DNA from: Bordetella sp. BOR01
GTDB lineage: Bacteria > Pseudomonadota > Gammaproteobacteria > Burkholderiales > Burkholderiaceae_B
Length of the DNA: 64,000 bases
NCBI RefSeq assembly: GCF_019218885.1
Contig: NZ_JAHUWT010000002.1
Coordinates: forward strand, 434,001 to 498,000
Reading direction: 5' to 3'
The notes beneath the pieces were generated by a model. It worked only from the letters and a program-made list of their open reading frames with translations. It searched no databases and had not been told where the DNA came from. Numbering within the stretch: the stretch's first letter is position 1; every line of letters starts with the position of its first letter. Shown piece after piece: positions 27,474 through 36,893 of the stretch. Position numbers and translations under genes: made by a program.

Positions 27474-27502
27474 AAAAAAACGGCCAGGCATTGACCTGGC
27501 CG
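27474..27502 (-). terminator. Rho-independent terminator of the BON-LysM gene
   Basis: On the minus strand a CGGCCAGG / CCTGGCCG stem with a short loop is followed by seven T residues. It lies about 80 bases after the LysM gene stop. The same hairpin could slow transcription leaving ffh, but no T-run follows on that strand. Confidence 0.8.
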
Positions 27503-27540
27503 AGTTGATCGGAGCGAACGGGGAGGGCTCGCCCCGATGC

Positions 27541-27572
27541 AAACCGGCAAACGCTGCGGGGCTTGCCGGTTT
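27541..27572. other. Perfect 10-base inverted repeat downstream of the LysM gene
   Basis: AAACCGGCAA and TTGCCGGTTT pair perfectly around a 12-base loop, 8 bases past the LysM stop codon. No T-run follows, so it is more likely an mRNA 3' stabilising hairpin than a terminator. Confidence 0.5.
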
Positions 27573-27579
27573 GTGCGGT

Positions 27580-28026
27580 TCAGTTCAGGGGCGGAATGCG
27601 CAGCACCTGCCCGGGGTAGATCTTGTCGGGGTGCGTCAGCATGGGCTTGTTGGCCTCGAAAATAACCGTGTGCTTGGCGCCTTGGCCCGCGCCGTAGTGA
27701 GCTTCGGCGATCTTCCACAGGTTGTCGCCCTTTTTGACCGTGTACATCTGCGCTTCGGGCGCTGCCTGCTTGGCGGTGAGCTGGTTGTCGACCTGGGCCA
27801 CGCCCACGGTATTGCCCAGTGCCAGGCTGATTTTCTCGGCCTCTTCGGTTGACGCTGCCTGGCCCGATACGGTGACTTTGTCGCCGTCGACCTTGATGTC
27901 CAGGCCGTCGGCGTTCAGGCCATGCTTGTCCAGTTCCTTCTTCAGTTCGTCGACCGATGCCGCTTGGGCTTCGCTGGCGCCAAAGATTTTTTCGCCGACG
28001 TCTTTGATAAAGCTGAGCAGACCCAT
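27580..28026 (-). CDS. BON and LysM domain protein (Kbp/YgaU-like)
   Basis: The 148-residue protein has an N-terminal BON domain (about residues 25-85, LDIKVDGDKVTVSGQAASTEEAEKI) and a C-terminal LysM domain (about 95-145, YTVKKGDNLWKIAEAHYG and IYPGQVLRIP). This is the architecture of the E. coli potassium-binding protein Kbp. There is no signal peptide, consistent with a cytoplasmic protein. Whether it binds potassium or peptidoglycan here is not known. Confidence 0.92.
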   Translation of the reverse strand: MGLLSFIKDVGEKIFGASEAQAASVDELKKELDKHGLNADGLDIKVDGDKVTVSGQAASTEEAEKISLALGNTVGVAQVDNQLTAKQAAPEAQMYTVKKGDNLWKIAEAHYGAGQGAKHTVIFEANKPMLTHPDKIYPGQVLRIPPLN

Positions 28027-28164
28027 GGTTTGTCCTTTTGGCTGTTAAGAAACGTTAAGCACGCAAAAGAAGAAGATGGCGGAATTTCGCCTACTGCAGG
28101 CCGATTATGGGCCGATTATGTGCAGGGCGCTGCCATGGGTCGGGGGTAAGTTGTAACAAGCCAT

Positions 28165-28884
28165 TTACGGCGCTGGCGTATGCAGGGCGCCTGCCGTCTT
28201 GCGGCGCGTCAGCTTCCATACGTGGGCCGGCGGAACATTGGCCAGTACGGTTTCGATGCGGCGCGCACGCAGCCCCAGGCGGTCGAGCACGCGCTGCGGC
28301 ACCGGACAGCGCGGCCCATAGGTGAACAAGTGCACGGCGCCACCCGGGCGCAGTTGCGCGAACGTGCTGCGCAAAATGCCGATTTGCTGCTTTACGGGCA
28401 TGTTCAGCAGGGGCAGGCCACACACCGCAACGCCGGCCAACCCGTCCACGAACAAGGACAACCCGGCCAGCTTGGCCGCGTCTCCCTGGTGCACGTATGC
28501 GCCAGGAAAGTCGCGCCGCAGTTGCTGGGCGAACTGGGCGTCCATTTCCACCAATGCCAGTTGGTGCGGGTCGAGCCCGCGTGCCACCAGCGCCCGCGTG
28601 AATGCGCCGGTACCCGCGCCCAGTTCCAGGCAAGGGCCCGAGGCGGGATCGATGCCGCGCGTAATGGCGGCAGCCAGGCGCGAGCTCGATGGCCAGATGG
28701 CACCTATGCCCTTGGGATTGGCGCGCCAGGCACGCAGGAAGCGAACGCGTTCCGCTACCCACGACTGCCGCGCGACGCGGCTGGCGGCATGGCCGGTTGC
28801 CCGGCCGGCAGCGCCGGCCACGCGAAACAATAGTGATCCGAAGGGCAGGCCGGAAAGATCTCCGGTCAGGACTTTAGGCGGCAT
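28165..28884 (-). CDS. Class I SAM-dependent methyltransferase (phospholipid methyltransferase-like)
   Basis: The 239-residue protein has the SAM-binding motif I, CLELGAGTGAFTRAL, the acidic motif II in LALVEMDAQFAQQL and the GLPLLNMP motif IV region. The pattern, an N-terminal SSRLAAAITRGI segment before motif I, resembles the rhizobial PmtA phospholipid N-methyltransferases and rRNA adenine dimethylases. Substrate choice is uncertain. It stands alone between two minus-strand units. Confidence 0.8.
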   Translation of the reverse strand: MPPKVLTGDLSGLPFGSLLFRVAGAAGRATGHAASRVARQSWVAERVRFLRAWRANPKGIGAIWPSSSRLAAAITRGIDPASGPCLELGAGTGAFTRALVARGLDPHQLALVEMDAQFAQQLRRDFPGAYVHQGDAAKLAGLSLFVDGLAGVAVCGLPLLNMPVKQQIGILRSTFAQLRPGGAVHLFTYGPRCPVPQRVLDRLGLRARRIETVLANVPPAHVWKLTRRKTAGALHTPAP

Positions 28885-29058
28885 GCAGGGGGCTCCTGGC
28901 TGGGGGCCGGCTTACCGCGGAATACCCTGTTGCCGCGTGCCGGCGTCAAGCAACAGGCGTCAGGGTACTACGCGAATCGGCTGATGCAAGCCGCATCACC
29001 GGGTTGGGTAGCGCACCGTTGATAAATTTCACATTGTGTGGCGAATGCCCGAGCGGGA

Positions 29059-29259
29059 TCAGCCGCCGCCCACGGCGACCACGACCTCGACCTGGTCGCC
29101 GTCGCGCAGCACGGTGGCGCCGTGCTGGCTTTTTGGCACGATTTCGCCGTTGCGCTCCACGGCCACCCGCTTGCCTTCGTAGCCCAGGGTCCGGAGCAAT
29201 TCGGTTACGGTGGTGTCCAGCGGAAACTCGCGCGCGTCTCCGTTCAGCGTGATGTGCAT
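29059..29259 (-). CDS. thiS: Thiamine biosynthesis sulfur carrier ThiS
   Basis: ThiS is a 66-residue ubiquitin-fold protein that carries sulfur as a C-terminal thiocarboxylate to thiazole synthase. The terminal VAVGGG with its Gly-Gly end is intact, and NGEIVPKSQHGATVLRDGDQVEVV is the usual core. It is 10 bases downstream of pip, without other thi genes in the window. Confidence 0.93.
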   Translation of the reverse strand: MHITLNGDAREFPLDTTVTELLRTLGYEGKRVAVERNGEIVPKSQHGATVLRDGDQVEVVVAVGGG

Positions 29260-29269
29260 GATGATGTCC

Positions 29270-30211
<942 letters not shown>

Positions 30212-30937
30212 CTAGGCGATCCTTTGGAAGATCAGGTCCCATACGCCATGGCCCAGGCGCAGGCCGCGCGTTTCGAACTTGGTTTGCGGACGATAGTCGG
30301 GCCGCGGCGCGTAGTCGGCCGCGGTATTGCGCAACAGTGGCTCGGCGCCAAGCACTTCCAGCATTTGCACTGCGTATTCCTGCCAGTCGGTGGCGCAATG
30401 CAGATAGCCGCCCGGCGCGATGCGGCTGGCCAGCAGCGCCACGAACGGCGGCTGGATCAGGCGTCGCTTGTGGTGGCGCTTCTTGGGCCACGGGTCGGGA
30501 AAATACACATGCACCCCGGCCAGCGTGTCGGGGGGGATCATGTCGCGCACCACTTCGACGGCGTCGTGCTGCACGATGCGCAGGTTCTGCAGGCCAGATT
30601 CCTCGATACGGCGCAACAGCGCGCCCACGCCGGCATTGAAGACTTCCACACCCAGGAAGTTGTCACCCGGCCGCGCCAGGGCGATTTTCTGGGTGGTCTC
30701 GCCCATGCCGAAGCCGATTTCCAGCACGGTGGGGGCGTCGCGGCCAAAGGTGGCGGCCAGGTCCAGGCGGCGGTCGGCGTACGGCAAGGACCATTTGTCC
30801 AGCAGTTGTTCCAGTGCTTCGCGCTGGCCTTGCGTGATGTGGCCACGGCGGTGGACAAAGCTGCGGATATGGGTGGCGTCCGACAAGGGGGGCGACGCCG
30901 GGGCGCCGTCCTTGGGTTCGGGGGTGTTCGTGTTCAT
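30212..30937 (-). CDS. trmB: tRNA (guanine-N7-)-methyltransferase TrmB
   Basis: TrmB makes m7G46 in the tRNA variable loop. The 241-residue protein shows SAM motif I ([13 protein letters not shown]) and the family hallmark [17 protein letters not shown] with the RNA-contacting basic cluster. The ATG at 30937 gives the normal length; longer open sequence upstream overlaps the LysR promoter and is ignored. Confidence 0.96.
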   Translation of the reverse strand: MNTNTPEPKDGAPASPPLSDATHIRSFVHRRGHITQGQREALEQLLDKWSLPYADRRLDLAATFGRDAPTVLEIGFGMGETTQKIALARPGDNFLGVEVFNAGVGALLRRIEESGLQNLRIVQHDAVEVVRDMIPPDTLAGVHVYFPDPWPKKRHHKRRLIQPPFVALLASRIAPGGYLHCATDWQEYAVQMLEVLGAEPLLRNTAADYAPRPDYRPQTKFETRGLRLGHGVWDLIFQRIA

Positions 30938-31089
30938 AGGCTGGATTGTAGTGGGCGGCGGGGGTGGTGGGCAGGGGGGAGCGTGGTTCTTCTGGCGCTC
31001 CAACCGGGGGCCGATATGCCCGGCCGCCGGGGCGCGGCCCGGGCACGCTACCCCCATACACCTTCCGTTTGTGGGGTAGCATTTGCCGC

Positions 31090-31989
31090 ATGAATTTCGC
31101 CCGTTTCGACCTGACCACGCTGGCGCTGTTTGTGGCCGTGGCGCGCGCCGGCAGTATTTCTGCCGGCGCGCGCCAGTCGCACCTGGCGGTGGGGGCGGCC
31201 AGCAAGCGTATTTCCGACCTGGAAGCGGCGCTGGGCACGCCGCTGCTGTATCGCAACACGGCGGGGGTAGATCTGACCGACGCCGGCCAGGCCTGCCTGG
31301 CCCATGCCCAGCGCGTGCTGCAAGAAGTCGAGCAGATGGCCGGCACCTTGTCCGACTTCGCCCAGGGCGTGCGTGGCCAGGTGCGCATTGCCGCCAACAC
31401 ATCGGCGCTGACGCAGTTCCTGCCCGAAGACCTGGCTGCCTTCATGGACGAGCACCCGGCGGTGCGGGTCGACCTGGAAGAGCAGAACAGCACCGAGATC
31501 GTCACCGCCTTGCTGGAAAACCGCGCCGACATCGGCGTGTTTGCCGACCGTACCCCGGCCGACGGGCTGCTGACCGTGCCGTACCGCCCCGACGAACTGG
31601 TGTTGGTCGCGCCGCAGCGCCATCCGCTGGCCAACCTGCCCCGGGTGGCGTTCTCGGATACGCTGGACTACGCCTACATCAGCCTGCCGCAAGCGACCTC
31701 GCTGGCCACGCGGCTCAATGACGAAAGCCTGCGCCTGGGCAAGGCCATGCGCTTGCGCATCCAGGTGCGCAGTTTCGATGCCATGTGTCGCATGGTGGTG
31801 GCCACCGGGGGCGTGGGCATCTTGCCGCGCCTGGCCGCCGAACCGCATGCGCGCTCGATGTCAATCCGGTTGATCCCGCTGGAGGACGACTGGGCGCACC
31901 GCTGGCTACTGCTGGGCGTGCGCGATATCGACACGCTGACCGTGGCTGCACGCCTGCTGCTGGCCCATTTGCGCAGCGACGGCGGCTAA
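31090..31989 (+). CDS. LysR-family transcriptional regulator
   Basis: This 299-residue regulator has an N-terminal winged helix ([41 protein letters not shown]) followed by the periplasmic-binding-protein-like effector domain. Unusually for the family it is on the same strand as, and directly upstream of, the CoA-transferase operon it probably controls. A palindrome lies between them. The effector is probably the acid or acyl-CoA degraded by that operon. Confidence 0.9.
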   Translation: MNFARFDLTTLALFVAVARAGSISAGARQSHLAVGAASKRISDLEAALGTPLLYRNTAGVDLTDAGQACLAHAQRVLQEVEQMAGTLSDFAQGVRGQVRIAANTSALTQFLPEDLAAFMDEHPAVRVDLEEQNSTEIVTALLENRADIGVFADRTPADGLLTVPYRPDELVLVAPQRHPLANLPRVAFSDTLDYAYISLPQATSLATRLNDESLRLGKAMRLRIQVRSFDAMCRMVVATGGVGILPRLAAEPHARSMSIRLIPLEDDWAHRWLLLGVRDIDTLTVAARLLLAHLRSDGG

Positions 31990-32011
31990 GCCGGCTGGGG
32001 CTTTCTCGTTT

Positions 32012-32029
32012 GGGAAACCCCCGTTTCCC
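32012..32029. promoter_or_regulatory. Palindrome upstream of CoA-transferase operon
   Basis: GGGAAAC-CCCC-GTTTCCC is a perfect seven-base inverted repeat 78 bases before the CoA-transferase start. A second perfect palindrome, ATTCATATGAAT (32082-32093), lies closer to the gene. Either could be the LysR binding site or part of the promoter. Confidence 0.4.
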
Positions 32030-32106
32030 GCAATAAACATTCCGGTGCCCCGCCGTTTCGCGCACACTGCCAGCCATCATTATTCATATGAATGTATGGA
32101 GCAGGC

Positions 32107-33300
32107 ATGGCAGGGCAGATTCTCGCCGGCATACGCGTGCTGGAACTGGGCCAACTGATCGCCGGGCCGTTCGCCGCCAAGACACTGGCCGATTTCGGCG
32201 CGCAAGTGGTCAAGATCGAGCCTCCGGGCCTGGGCGACCCCCTGCGCAAATGGCGCCTGCTGCACGAAGGCACGTCCGTGTGGTGGGAAGCCCAGTCGCG
32301 CAACAAGCAATCGGTATGCGTAGACCTGCGCCAGCAAGAAGGCCAGGAAATCATCCGCCTGCTGGCCACCCAGGCCGACGTGCTGATCGAGAACTTCCGC
32401 CCCGGTACCCTGGAAAAATGGGGCCTGTCGTGGGAAGCCCTGCACGCCCTGAATCCGCGCCTGATCATGCTGCGCATTTCGGGCTATGGACAGACCGGCC
32501 CCAAGGCCCGCGAACCGGGCTTCGCCGCCATCGGCGAAGCCATGGCCGGCCTGCGCTACCTGAACGGCGAACCCGGGCGCGCCCCGGTGCGCGCCGGCCT
32601 GTCGCTGGGCGACACCATTGCCGGCCTGCATGGCGCCCTGGGCGTGTTGCTGGCCTTGTACCAGCGTGACGCCCGTGGCGGCGTGGGGCAGGTGATCGAC
32701 GCCGCCCTGTACGAAAGCCTGTTCAACCTGACCGAAAGCCTGCTGCCCGAATACACCGCCTTCGGCGCCGTGCGCGAACCCGCGGGCGCATCCTTGCCGG
32801 GCATTGCGCCGTCCAACGCCTACCTGTGCAAGGATGGCTATGTGCTTATCGCCGGCAACGGCGACGCCATCTATACGCGCCTGATGGCCCGCATCGGCCG
32901 CGACGACCTGGGCAAGGATCCGGATCTTGCCCACAACGACGGCCGCGCCGCCCGCGTGCAAGAGATCGATGCCGCCATCGGCGCCTGGACCTCGCAACGC
33001 AGCATCGATGACGTGCTGGACGCCCTGCGCGAAGCCGGCGTGCCCAGCGGCCGCATCTACAACGTTGCCGACATCGCCCGCGACCCGCACTACCGCGCCC
33101 GCAACGCTATCGCCGAAATCCAGGGCGCCAGCGGCGTACGCGTCGAGATGCCGGCCGTCTTCCCCATGTTGTCGGCCAACCCCGGCGCCATCCACGACCG
33201 CGCGCCCACCCTGGGCGAGCACACTGACACCGTCCTGGCCGCCGCCGGCCTGACCGACGAACAACGCGCCCAACTGCGCGAACGCGGAGTCATTGCATGA
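32107..33300 (+). CDS. Class III CoA-transferase (CaiB/BaiF family)
   Basis: The 397-residue enzyme transfers CoA between carboxylic acids. Family landmarks are VLELGQLIAGPFAAKTLADFGAQVVKIEPP, the ENFRPGTLEKWGL segment and ISGYGQTGP. The catalytic aspartate is expected in the GLSLGDTIAGLHG stretch. The ATG at 32107 has GGAG five bases upstream and was preferred over the in-frame ATG at 32092. Its stop overlaps the HMG-CoA lyase-like start by four bases, so product channelling between the two is likely. Confidence 0.93.
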   Translation: MAGQILAGIRVLELGQLIAGPFAAKTLADFGAQVVKIEPPGLGDPLRKWRLLHEGTSVWWEAQSRNKQSVCVDLRQQEGQEIIRLLATQADVLIENFRPGTLEKWGLSWEALHALNPRLIMLRISGYGQTGPKAREPGFAAIGEAMAGLRYLNGEPGRAPVRAGLSLGDTIAGLHGALGVLLALYQRDARGGVGQVIDAALYESLFNLTESLLPEYTAFGAVREPAGASLPGIAPSNAYLCKDGYVLIAGNGDAIYTRLMARIGRDDLGKDPDLAHNDGRAARVQEIDAAIGAWTSQRSIDDVLDALREAGVPSGRIYNVADIARDPHYRARNAIAEIQGASGVRVEMPAVFPMLSANPGAIHDRAPTLGEHTDTVLAAAGLTDEQRAQLRERGVIA

Positions 33301-34247
33301 ACACCGGCGCCCCCCAAATCGAAATCAACGAAGTCGGCCCGCGCGACGGCCTGCAGATCGAGAAAGCCTTCGTTCCCACCGAAGAAAAAATCGCCTTCGT
33401 CGACGCGCTGTCCGACTGCGGCTACGCCCGCATCGAAGTCACCAGCTTCACCTCGCCCAAAGCCATCCCGGCCCTGGCCGACGCCCAGGAAGTCATGCGC
33501 GCCATCCGCCGCCGCCCCGGTGTGATCTACACCGCACTGGTGCCCAATATCCGCGGCCTGGAACGCGCCCTGGAAGTCGGTACCGACGAGCTGAACCTGG
33601 TCATGTCGTCCAGTGAAACCCACAACCGTGCCAACCTGCGCATGACGCGCGACCAGTCGCTGGCCGAATTGGTCAACATCCTGCAAGCGGCCCAGGCAGC
33701 GCAAGTGCCCTGCAACGTGTCCCTGTCCACCGTATTCGGCTGTCCCTTCGACGGCGACGTGCCGGTCGACGACGTGCTGCGCCTGGCGGGCAGCCTGGTC
33801 GAGGCCGGCGCCACCGGCATCACCCTGTGCGATACCACTGGCATGGCCTACCCCAACCAGGTGGCCGACGTGTGCGAACAAGTGGCGCGTGCCTTGTCCG
33901 GCATTGCCCTGACCGCGCACCTGCACAACACCCGCGGCATGGCATTGGCCAACGCCATCGCGGCCTGGCAGACCGGCGTGGTGCGCTTTGACGCCGCCGC
34001 GGGCGGTCTGGGCGGCTGCCCCTACGCGCCGGGTGCCAGCGGCAATGTGAATACCGAAGAACTGGTGCATATGTTCCAGTGCATGGGCGTGCACACCGGC
34101 GTCGACCTGCAAGCCCTGCTGGCTATCGTGCGTGGCCTGCCGCAACTGGTACAGCGCGAGTTTTCCACCCCCTTGCTGGCCGCCGGGCATCGGCTGGCCA
34201 CGCACGCACCGCCAGCCTGGCTGGCCGAGCGGTTCGGGCCGACCTGA
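33297..34247 (+). CDS. Hydroxymethylglutaryl-CoA lyase-like enzyme
   Basis: The 316-residue TIM-barrel enzyme has the DRE-TIM start EVGPRDGLQIEKAFVPTEEKI, the metal histidines in HLHNTRGMALAN and the signature cysteine loop GLGGCPYAPGASGN. It would cleave a 3-hydroxy-3-methyl acyl-CoA to acetyl-CoA (or pyruvate) and a keto acid. Coupled to a CoA-transferase and a Bug receptor, it suggests use of free 3-hydroxy-3-methylglutarate, citramalate or a similar acid. Confidence 0.92.
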   Translation: MNTGAPQIEINEVGPRDGLQIEKAFVPTEEKIAFVDALSDCGYARIEVTSFTSPKAIPALADAQEVMRAIRRRPGVIYTALVPNIRGLERALEVGTDELNLVMSSSETHNRANLRMTRDQSLAELVNILQAAQAAQVPCNVSLSTVFGCPFDGDVPVDDVLRLAGSLVEAGATGITLCDTTGMAYPNQVADVCEQVARALSGIALTAHLHNTRGMALANAIAAWQTGVVRFDAAAGGLGGCPYAPGASGNVNTEELVHMFQCMGVHTGVDLQALLAIVRGLPQLVQREFSTPLLAAGHRLATHAPPAWLAERFGPT

Positions 34248-34309
34248 CCCAGGCATTCTTCAGGCGTTTTGTTCCCACTACTCATAACAAGCCACAGGAG
34301 ACTCCTTTC

Positions 34310-35299
34310 ATGAGCATCCCCATCCTAAGCAAGCCGCTGCGCGCCTGCCTGGCCGCCGCCACGCTGGCCGCCGCCGCCGGCCCCGTCGTCGCCCTGGCCG
34401 ATTACCCCGATCGTCCCATCACCCTGCTGGTACCCGCTGCGCCCGGCGGCACCACCGACCTGGCCGCCCGCCTGATCGCCCAGCCCCTGGGCGAGGCCCT
34501 GGGCCAAAGCGTGGTGGTAGAGAACAAGCCGGGGGCGTCGGGCGCCATTGCCTCGCAGGCCGTGGCCAAGGCCACCCCCGACGGCTACACGCTGTTGCTG
34601 CAGTATTCCGGCTACAACGCCATTTCCCCGCACGTGCAGCCCCCTCAAGGCTGGGATCCGATCAAGGACTTTGCCCCCATCGCCAACATCCTGTCCGCCC
34701 CGCAGGTCATCGTGGTGCGGCCCAGCCTGCCGGTCCATTCGCTGAAAGAACTGGTGGCCTACGCCAAGGCCAACCCCGACAAGCTGAACTACGCCTCGTC
34801 GGGCAACGGCGCGCTGCAGCATGTGGCCACCGAGCTGCTGAAGCAGATGGCCGACGTCAAAATGACCCACATCCCGTACAAGGGCACCGGTCCCGCGTTG
34901 ACTGACTTGCTGGGCGGTGCCGTCGACCTGACCATCACCACCCCGCCGCCGCTGATTCCCCACATCAAGGCCGGCAAGCTGCGGGCGTTGGCTGTGACCG
35001 GGCCGAATCGCCTGGATTCGCTGCCGGACGTGCCGACGGCCGCGGAAGCGGGCTACCCGGACCTGCTGGTGTCGTCGTGGTTTGCCATGTATGCGCCGGC
35101 CAATACGCCCAAGGCGGTGGTGGACAAGCTGGCCGGCACGATTGAAGGCATCATGAAGACCCCCGAGTTCAAGAAGAAGGCGGCCGAGCAGGGCGCCGAG
35201 GCGGAGTTCATGGGGCCGGCGAAGCTGGCAGAGTACACGCAGGAAGAGTATGACCGCTGGGGGAAGGTGGTGAAGGCTGCGGATATCAAGGGGAACTGA
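34310..35299 (+). CDS. Bug-family periplasmic solute receptor
   Basis: The 329-residue protein has a signal peptide (LAAATLAAAAGPVVALA) and mature start DYPDRPITLLVPAAPGG. The ligand loops VVVENKPGASGAIASQAVA and IPYKGTGPALTDLLGGAVD are intact. It is the last gene of the CoA-transferase operon, 62 bases after the lyase, and likely binds that pathway's dicarboxylate. No membrane partner genes are adjacent. Confidence 0.92.
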   Translation: MSIPILSKPLRACLAAATLAAAAGPVVALADYPDRPITLLVPAAPGGTTDLAARLIAQPLGEALGQSVVVENKPGASGAIASQAVAKATPDGYTLLLQYSGYNAISPHVQPPQGWDPIKDFAPIANILSAPQVIVVRPSLPVHSLKELVAYAKANPDKLNYASSGNGALQHVATELLKQMADVKMTHIPYKGTGPALTDLLGGAVDLTITTPPPLIPHIKAGKLRALAVTGPNRLDSLPDVPTAAEAGYPDLLVSSWFAMYAPANTPKAVVDKLAGTIEGIMKTPEFKKKAAEQGAEAEFMGPAKLAEYTQEEYDRWGKVVKAADIKGN

Positions 35300-35330
35300 G
35301 CGGTTCCCGAAAGCCGGGGGAAAACCTGGC

Positions 35331-35336
35331 TATAAT
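35331..35336 (+). promoter_or_regulatory. -10 element of tRNA-Gly
   Basis: A perfect TATAAT lies 44 bases before the tRNA. A GC-rich hairpin (CCGCGCCCC / GGGGCGCGG, 35349-35368) sits between this hexamer and the tRNA and would be in the transcript leader. No convincing -35 is seen. Confidence 0.5.
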
Positions 35337-35380
35337 TTCACTACTCTGCCGCGCCCCTCGGGGCGCGGTACGACACCCAG

Positions 35381-35451
35381 GCGGGTGTAGTTCAATGGTA
35401 GAACGGCGGCTTCCCAAGCCTCAAGCGTGGGTTCGATTCCCATCACCCGCT
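35381..35451 (+). tRNA. tRNA-Gly (anticodon CCC), 3' CCA not encoded
   Basis: The acceptor arms GCGGGTG and CACCCGC, the D-arm GTTCAATGGTAGAAC, the anticodon loop TTCCCAA (CCC) and the T-arm GTGGGTTCGATTCCCAT are all present. Two oddities are seen. The anticodon stem GCGGC/GCCTC has one C-U mismatch, and the gene is followed by TCACTCCA rather than directly by CCA. An integrase stub and short repeats follow, so the 3' end may have been rewritten by an integration event. Confidence 0.88.
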
Positions 35452-35699
35452 CACTCCACTGACGGCCAAGGAAAGCCATGGACGTCCACTGAGTGATCAA
35501 GTTTTTGATCCAAAAGGGAATTTCCTTCTGAAGGGTGTCCACTGACATCCAGGGAAATCCACCTACAGCCACTCCAAATAAGTACATTTTCCAGTCCATC
35601 AATAGGGTGGGCTGGCGTACCGCATTGTTGCTATTGGGGTGCCGCTGGAGCAGCCATCATGACGCATCTCCCGTCTAATCTGGGATTTGGAGTTGAAGC
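35452..35699. repeat. TCCACTGA direct repeats between tRNA-Gly and integrase stub
   Basis: TCCACTGA occurs three times, at 35455, 35485 and 35538, along with a GATCAA/TTGATC inverted repeat (35495-35510). Clusters of such short repeats between a tRNA and an integrase gene are typical of arm-type integrase binding sites. No gene is seen in this stretch. Confidence 0.5.
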
Positions 35700-35760
35700 A
35701 TGGCGCTTACTGATTTGCATGTTCGTAACGCAAAGGCAACGGGGAAAACGTACACCCTGT
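35700..35760 (+). pseudogene. Integrase N-terminal remnant (about 20 codons)
   Basis: ATG at 35700 opens a frame reading MALTDLHVRNAKATGKTYTL. This is the standard start of tyrosine integrases with a DUF4102 arm-binding domain. After about residue 20 the similarity ends and the frame runs into the end of the convergent HipB-like gene, stopping at 35810. The rest of the integrase is gone. Together with tRNA-Gly it marks the scar of a lost or rearranged element. Confidence 0.7.
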
Positions 35761-35772
35761 TGCCCTGCGCGC

Positions 35773-36135
35773 TCATGTCGATTCCTCGCTGTTTGAGGAC
35801 GAGGGTTTGATCGCCTTGGCACGGGCGGCCGTGCGGCGCTTGGGAGTTGGTTCAAGCTCCAGGTCCTGCAATTTCCGACCAACTTTGTCGTCGGCCCCAA
35901 GCTGATTGAGGTCGCCCTCAAGACCTAGTACGGCCAGAACCCGAACATAGGACCCCAGCGTGGCCCCTGGATCACCCGCCTCAACCTTGTACAAGGTGGT
36001 CCTTGAGATTCCTGCTCGTTGCGCTACGACGGCATTGCTTAGCTTGCGTCGCTTGCGGGCAAGACGCAGCCGCTCTCCCAGTGCGGACAGGAGACGCTGC
36101 TCTTGAGGGAAGACGATAGGCGGCTTGCGTGGCAT
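35773..36135 (-). CDS. XRE/HipB-like transcriptional repressor (orphan)
   Basis: The 120-residue protein has a helix-turn-helix at about residues 16-70 (LGERLRLARKRRKLSNAVVAQRAGISRTTLYKVEAGDPGATLGSYVRVLAVLGLEGDL). The Ser/Lys-rich C-terminal tail is typical of HipB-type antitoxins. A HipA gene would be expected directly downstream, but only the integrase stub follows, so the partner has been lost. An 11-base perfect inverted repeat just upstream is a likely autoregulatory operator. Confidence 0.8.
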   Translation of the reverse strand: MPRKPPIVFPQEQRLLSALGERLRLARKRRKLSNAVVAQRAGISRTTLYKVEAGDPGATLGSYVRVLAVLGLEGDLNQLGADDKVGRKLQDLELEPTPKRRTAARAKAIKPSSSNSEEST

Positions 36136-36138
36136 GTT

Positions 36139-36180
36139 CGCTATTATGGTCTATATATGTATTATTTGTCCATAATAGCG
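36139..36180. promoter_or_regulatory. Operator-like inverted repeat upstream of HipB-like gene
   Basis: CGCTATTATGG (36139-36149) and CCATAATAGCG (36170-36180) are perfect 11-base arms around a 20-base AT-rich spacer that holds likely -10 sequences. It begins four bases upstream of the repressor start codon, fitting autorepression. Confidence 0.6.
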
Positions 36181-36284
36181 TGAAATCATGATTTTGTGCG
36201 CCTGGGCCCCAAGCTTTCGTGACGACGTCGTCTTGCTTCTTGTCGTCCCATTTCGATTTAGCTCCCACGACGGCAGAAGAATCG

Positions 36285-36629
36285 CTACCGACACACTGAA
36301 CAACTGCAAAAATCTTCGATTTGAAATTTATATGCCCACTTATGGCGCATGTAGTCCGAGAAGGCCAGTATTGAAGCAAAGGTCCGTTTCTCCGACCAAG
36401 TCTCCATCCAGTAGTAGTGAATCAGCTGATTGCACACGTCAAGGGCCGAGAGAGCTGCAGGCTCAGGTTGGTCCATATCGAACCTCTCATGAGGCCAACC
36501 AGCGCCGGTGACCATGAATGGTGGGTCGCCGATCTTTTTGAAACGCAGCACCGACATGCTAGCGTTGCGAGCCCGGTCATTCACTTTCGGACGTTCCAGC
36601 AGTGAACGAACTTGAAAAGCAACAAGCAT
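36285..36629 (-). CDS. Hypothetical protein, possibly frameshifted
   Basis: The frame encodes 114 residues from ATG at 36629 and ends FCSCSVCR. I do not recognise the family. At about 36310 the reading could pass into a neighbouring frame that continues with protein-like composition (VVGAKSKWDDKKQDDVVTKA) towards 36190, so a longer ancestral gene broken by a frameshift is possible. It lies in low-GC island DNA with no clear partner. Confidence 0.35.
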   Translation of the reverse strand: MLVAFQVRSLLERPKVNDRARNASMSVLRFKKIGDPPFMVTGAGWPHERFDMDQPEPAALSALDVCNQLIHYYWMETWSEKRTFASILAFSDYMRHKWAYKFQIEDFCSCSVCR

Positions 36630-36893
36630 TAGCCTACGCTCAAATAGAACTTGTTGTTTCTCAGGCCACCTGCGATATGCACGATGTTTTTTGAGCCAAG
36701 CCAGGTCGCTCCTCAGCTCGGCTCCAATAATGGGACTCGATCATTGCAGGGCTGCGCCTCTCGATAGCTAAGAGCTCCACAGGGTTTGGCAATGGGCTTA
36801 GCGAAGTCCCACGGCATCTAGGCTTCCGACCCTGAGCAGTCGTTGACGGCCCGGCCTCTTGCACCAAATCTGTCTCGCCCCAGGAGGATAATC

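Noticed and set aside
35330-35602. Open frame with MGIEPTLEAWEAAVLPLNYTR opposite tRNA-Gly
   Set aside because: It is the reverse-strand translation of the tRNA and its flank, not a protein gene.
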